NCBI RefSeq assembly: GCF_042643145.1
Contig: NZ_JBHRSA010000031.1
Span: forward strand, 1-64,000
DNA from: Virgibacillus_O xinjiangensis
GTDB taxonomy: Bacteria; Bacillota; Bacilli; Bacillales; Amphibacillaceae
Reading direction: 5' to 3'
DNA length: 64,000 nt
Shown: piece by piece, positions 61,494 to 64,000 of the stretch
Layout: each line of letters starts with the position of its first letter
Numbering within the stretch: position 1 is the first letter of the stretch
The notes under the pieces: generated by a model
What the model was told of the DNA's origin: nothing
Database searches by the model: none
What the model saw: only the letters and a program-made list of their open reading frames with translations
Translations under genes and position numbers: made by a program

Positions 61494-62012
61494 CTACTTT
61501 TTCTCATTGATTGGTGCGACCATCATGAACATATTACGGCCTTCCATTTTAGGCTTGGTTTCGATCGTACCTACATCTTTAACCTCTTCGGCAAAACGGT
61601 TCAGTACATCTCTGCCAAGATCCTTATGCGTGATAGCACGTCCGCGGAAGCGCACTGCAGCCTTTACTTTATCGCCTTTTTCCAGGAACTTCTTGGCGTT
61701 CTTCAATTTTGTTTCAAAGTCATGATCGCCAATTCCAGGAGTGAAACGGACTTCTTTCACATTGATGACTTTCTGCTTTTTGCGTGCTTCTTTTTCTTTC
61801 TTCTGCTGCTCGAAACGGTATTTTCCGTAATCCATGATCCGGCATACCGGCGGTTTTGCATTAGGAGCTACAAGCACGAGATCCAAATTTCTTTTCTGGG
61901 CTATATCCAAAGCCTCATTACGTGATTTGACTCCAAGCTGATCGCCATTTGAATCGATGAGTCGCACTTCTCTTGCACGGATTTTCTCGTTTACATTCAT
62001 CTCTTTGCTAAT
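61494..62012 (-). CDS. infC: Translation initiation factor IF-3, AUU start
   Basis: IF-3 binds the 30S subunit and checks initiation codons. The 172-residue protein has IRAREVRLIDSNGDQLG, APNAKPPVCRIMDYGKYRFEQQ and FRGRAITHKDLGRD. I set the start at the ATT codon at 62010-62012, since GGAGGTGG lies seven bases before it and the resulting ISKEMNVNEKI matches Bacillus IF-3; the in-frame ATG at 62000 would leave a 20-base gap. The rare AUU start lets IF-3 limit its own synthesis. Confidence 0.95.
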   Translation of the reverse strand: MSKEMNVNEKIRAREVRLIDSNGDQLGVKSRNEALDIAQKRNLDLVLVAPNAKPPVCRIMDYGKYRFEQQKKEKEARKKQKVINVKEVRFTPGIGDHDFETKLKNAKKFLEKGDKVKAAVRFRGRAITHKDLGRDVLNRFAEEVKDVGTIETKPKMEGRNMFMMVAPINEKK

Positions 62013-62024
62013 AGCCAGCCACCT

Positions 62025-62218
62025 CCAAATAGTTTAAAAGTATTTCTGATCTATCATCGACAAGCAAATTTTCAACAATAAAAAATGCGGGCACAACTGC
62101 ACCCACACGTCTCCACATTCATTAAAAAGAGTTTGGAACCAGTCAACTGCCATTCGGCGCTGATCAGGTGAGAAGCGGGTGCTCCTACTTGTCTTCAGAT
62201 CATTAAGTTTTTATCAAC
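62025..62218 (-). promoter_or_regulatory. L20-type leader of infC operon
   Basis: The 5' region contains AGGAGCACCCGCTTCTCACCT (bases around 62169-62189), typical of the Bacillus L20 leader, and an intrinsic terminator TGTGGGTGCA.../...GTGCCCGCA with six U residues (62081-62108). In B. subtilis, L20 binds this leader and causes premature stop. The call is by resemblance; I did not fold it. Confidence 0.8.
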
Positions 62219-62224
62219 CAATAA

Positions 62225-62253
62225 AGCATAACATCATAACAGGCCTTTGTCAA
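62225..62253 (-). promoter_or_regulatory. Sigma-A promoter of infC operon
   Basis: On the minus strand TTGACA (62248-62253), 17 bases, TATGCT (62225-62230), upstream of the L20 leader. Confidence 0.7.
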
Positions 62254-62322
62254 CGGCCAATCGATGAAAACTGCTTTATGGATTTGTTCGTATTATATCA
62301 CAATCGAAAACAGTTGAAAAGG

Positions 62323-62349
62323 CAAGCATACGGTGCATCCATATGCTTG
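62323..62349 (-). terminator. Terminator after thrS
   Basis: Stem CAAGCATA/TATGCTTG with an 11-base loop, followed by CCTTTTC on the minus strand, about ten bases past the thrS stop. The stem is modest. Confidence 0.6.
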
Positions 62350-62359
62350 TCACTTTTCT

Positions 62360-64000
62360 TTACTTGTTCAAGCTCTTCTGGCTTACTTCTGCCTGAATCA
62401 GTTCTACAAAATTGTCGAAGCTCAGTGTTTCTGAATTTTTCTCCCCATATCGTCTTACATTTACAGAATTGGTCTCTATCTCATTATCACCGAGCACCAG
62501 AGCAAAAGGCACTTTCTGTGTCTGAGCTTCACGGATTTTATAGCCGATTTTTTCATCACGTTCATCTACTTCCACGCGAACTCCTTCACGCCTTAACTTG
62601 TCCTCTACTTCTTTGGCATAGTCCAAGTGGGCTTTCGGAGCGACAGGGATGACTTTAACTTGGACTGGGGAGAGCCATGTAGGGAAGGCACCTTTGTACT
62701 CCTCGATCAGGAACGCGACAAAACGCTCCATCGTCGAAACGACCCCTCGATGAATGACTACTGGGCGATGTTCTTTCCCATCCTCCCCGATATACGTCAA
62801 ATCAAAACGTTCTGGTAGGTGGAAGTCAAGCTGGACAGTAGACAATGTTTCATCCTTGCCTAGAGCAGTCTTGACTTGGACATCGAGCTTCGGACCATAA
62901 AAGGCTGCTTCTCCCTCTGCCTCGACATAGTCCAGTTTCATATCTTCCATTGTTTCCTTCAGCATGGCCTGTGCTTTATCCCACATTTCATCGTTATCCA
63001 CATATTTTTCCTTATCTTCAGGATCCCTGTAGGATAAACGGAAGTAATAGTCATTAATACCAAAGTCTTCGTATACTTTTTGCACCAATTCGACGACACG
63101 GATGAATTCATCCTTCAATTGATCTGGACGGGCAAATATATGAGCATCATTCAAGGTCATGGCTCTGACCCGCTGCAACCCTGCCAAGGCGCCGGACATC
63201 TCATGACGATGCATGGTTCCTAGTTCAGCAATCCTTACCGGCAGGTTGCGGTAGCTGTACAGCTGATTTTTATAGACCATCATATGATGCGGGCAGTTCA
63301 TCGGCCGCAAGACGAGGTCCTCATTATCCATTTCCATCGGCGGGAACATATCATCCTGATAATGGTCCCAATGGCCGCTTGTTTTGTACAGATCTACGCT
63401 TCCTAAAACAGGAGTATAAACATGATCATAACCCAGGCGTTCTTCCAGGTCGACGATATAACGTTCGATATTGCGGCGGATGGTAGCGCCTTTCGGCAGC
63501 CAAAGTGGCAGCCCCTGTCCCACCTTTTGGTTTACCGTAAAGATATCCAATTCTTTCCCCAGTTTCCTGTGGTCCCTTTCCTTCCGCTCTTCCAGAATCC
63601 GGAGATGTTCTTCCAATTGGTTTTGCTTGGCAAAGGCAGTACCATAGACTCTTTGCAGCTGTTTGTTATTACTGTCTCCACGCCAGTACGCCCCTGAGAT
63701 GGAGAGAAGCTTGAATGCCTTGATTTTGTTCGTAGAAGGAACATGCACCCCTCTGCAGAGATCGTAGAACTCTCCCTGGCGATACAGGGTGACCTGCTCT
63801 CCTTCTGGTATGTCATCGATCAATTCAAGTTTCAATGGATCCTCTTTAAACAGATCCTTTGCTTCTTCCCTTGACACTTCTTCCCTTGTGATTTCCAAGC
63901 TTTCATCAACAATTCGCTTCATCTCTTTCTCTATGCGCGGCAAATCTTCCGGAGTAACCTTCTCCTCCATGTCCATATCATAATAAAACCCTTCCTCAAT
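62360..64000 (-). CDS. thrS: Threonyl-tRNA synthetase (partial, N-terminus missing)
   Basis: ThrS charges tRNA-Thr and has an editing domain. The window cuts the gene at its 5' side; 546 residues remain of about 645. The first visible residues, IEEGFYYDMDMEEK, are the start of the editing domain with its metal ligands further on (RGVHVPST ... ). The class II catalytic core follows with LRPMNCPHHMMVYK, RIAELGTMHRHEMSGAL and FYGPKLDVQVK, and the C-terminal anticodon domain (VKVIPVAPKAHLDYA). The missing TGS domain and the start lie beyond 64000. Confidence 0.97.
   Translation of the reverse strand: MEEGFYYDMDMEEKVTPEDLPRIEKEMKRIVDESLEITREEVSREEAKDLFKEDPLKLELIDDIPEGEQVTLYRQGEFYDLCRGVHVPSTNKIKAFKLLSISGAYWRGDSNNKQLQRVYGTAFAKQNQLEEHLRILEERKERDHRKLGKELDIFTVNQKVGQGLPLWLPKGATIRRNIERYIVDLEERLGYDHVYTPVLGSVDLYKTSGHWDHYQDDMFPPMEMDNEDLVLRPMNCPHHMMVYKNQLYSYRNLPVRIAELGTMHRHEMSGALAGLQRVRAMTLNDAHIFARPDQLKDEFIRVVELVQKVYEDFGINDYYFRLSYRDPEDKEKYVDNDEMWDKAQAMLKETMEDMKLDYVEAEGEAAFYGPKLDVQVKTALGKDETLSTVQLDFHLPERFDLTYIGEDGKEHRPVVIHRGVVSTMERFVAFLIEEYKGAFPTWLSPVQVKVIPVAPKAHLDYAKEVEDKLRREGVRVEVDERDEKIGYKIREAQTQKVPFALVLGDNEIETNSVNVRRYGEKNSETLSFDNFVELIQAEVSQKSLNK

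Noticed and set aside
1..64000. CRISPR array, insertion sequences, prophage genes or rRNA
   Set aside because: No regularly spaced repeats, transposase, integrase, phage structural protein or rRNA segment was seen.

Overview
The window is a chromosomal segment from an endospore-forming low-GC Gram-positive bacterium of the Bacillaceae. Evidence is the presence of spoIIB, spoVID, ysxE, gerM, gerE and sspI homologues, two T-box leaders (valS, pheS), a Bacillus-type infC leader with an AUU start, and a gene order close to the Bacillus subtilis minD-to-thrS arc. Many proteins are acid-rich (SpoVID, GerM, trigger factor), which would fit a moderately halophilic or marine member, but this is only an impression. 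The genus cannot be fixed from the sequence alone.

Layout, left to right. 66-7427: division and shape block (minD, minC, mreD, mreC, mreB, radC), then spoIIB and folC. 7487-9246: two tandem RimK-type ATP-grasp ligases on the plus strand, the one clearly accessory insert. 9299-12272: valS with its T-box. 12370-14704: a small membrane protein and the spore morphogenesis genes ysxE and spoVID. 14838-21147: the haem operon hemAXCDBL (read right to left) behind a promoter carrying a PerR-like box. 21300-28967: a LiaF-like membrane protein, engB, lon, clpX, tig and a TPR protein. 29070-29529: tRNA-Arg and tRNA-Gly behind a perfect promoter, with an extra 5' half of tRNA-Gly in the leader.

29590-33895: ysnB, rdgB, gerM, racE, a MarR regulator and gerE. 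34124-37461: succinate dehydrogenase sdhCAB with an unusual repeat-rich leader. 37534-40412: yslB, uvrC and trxA (trxA with a sigma-B-like promoter). 40536-45572: fatty-acid degradation cluster lcfA-fadR-fadB-etfB-etfA with a FadR operator. 45662-51252: a 24-residue membrane microprotein, a DUF350 protein, mutS2, polX, cvpA and zapA. 51381-57091: rnhC, pheST with T-box, and a SpoU-type RNA methyltransferase. 57238-60759: sspI, an M42 aminopeptidase, a dUTPase, sigma-W-type ysdB, a TVP38 protein and ysdA. 60804-64000: rplT, rpmI and infC with an L20-type leader, and the start-truncated thrS.

Most genes lie on the minus strand as short operons closed by clear intrinsic terminators. Compared with the B. 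subtilis order, maf, comC, rph and lonB are missing from their usual places. Housekeeping synteny dominates. The most unusual items are the RimK-like pair, the tRNA-Gly half copy in the tRNA leader, the sdh leader repeats and the unannotated-size microprotein 45686-45760. Where I say a gene matches or differs from B. subtilis, that is from memory of that genome and not from a search.
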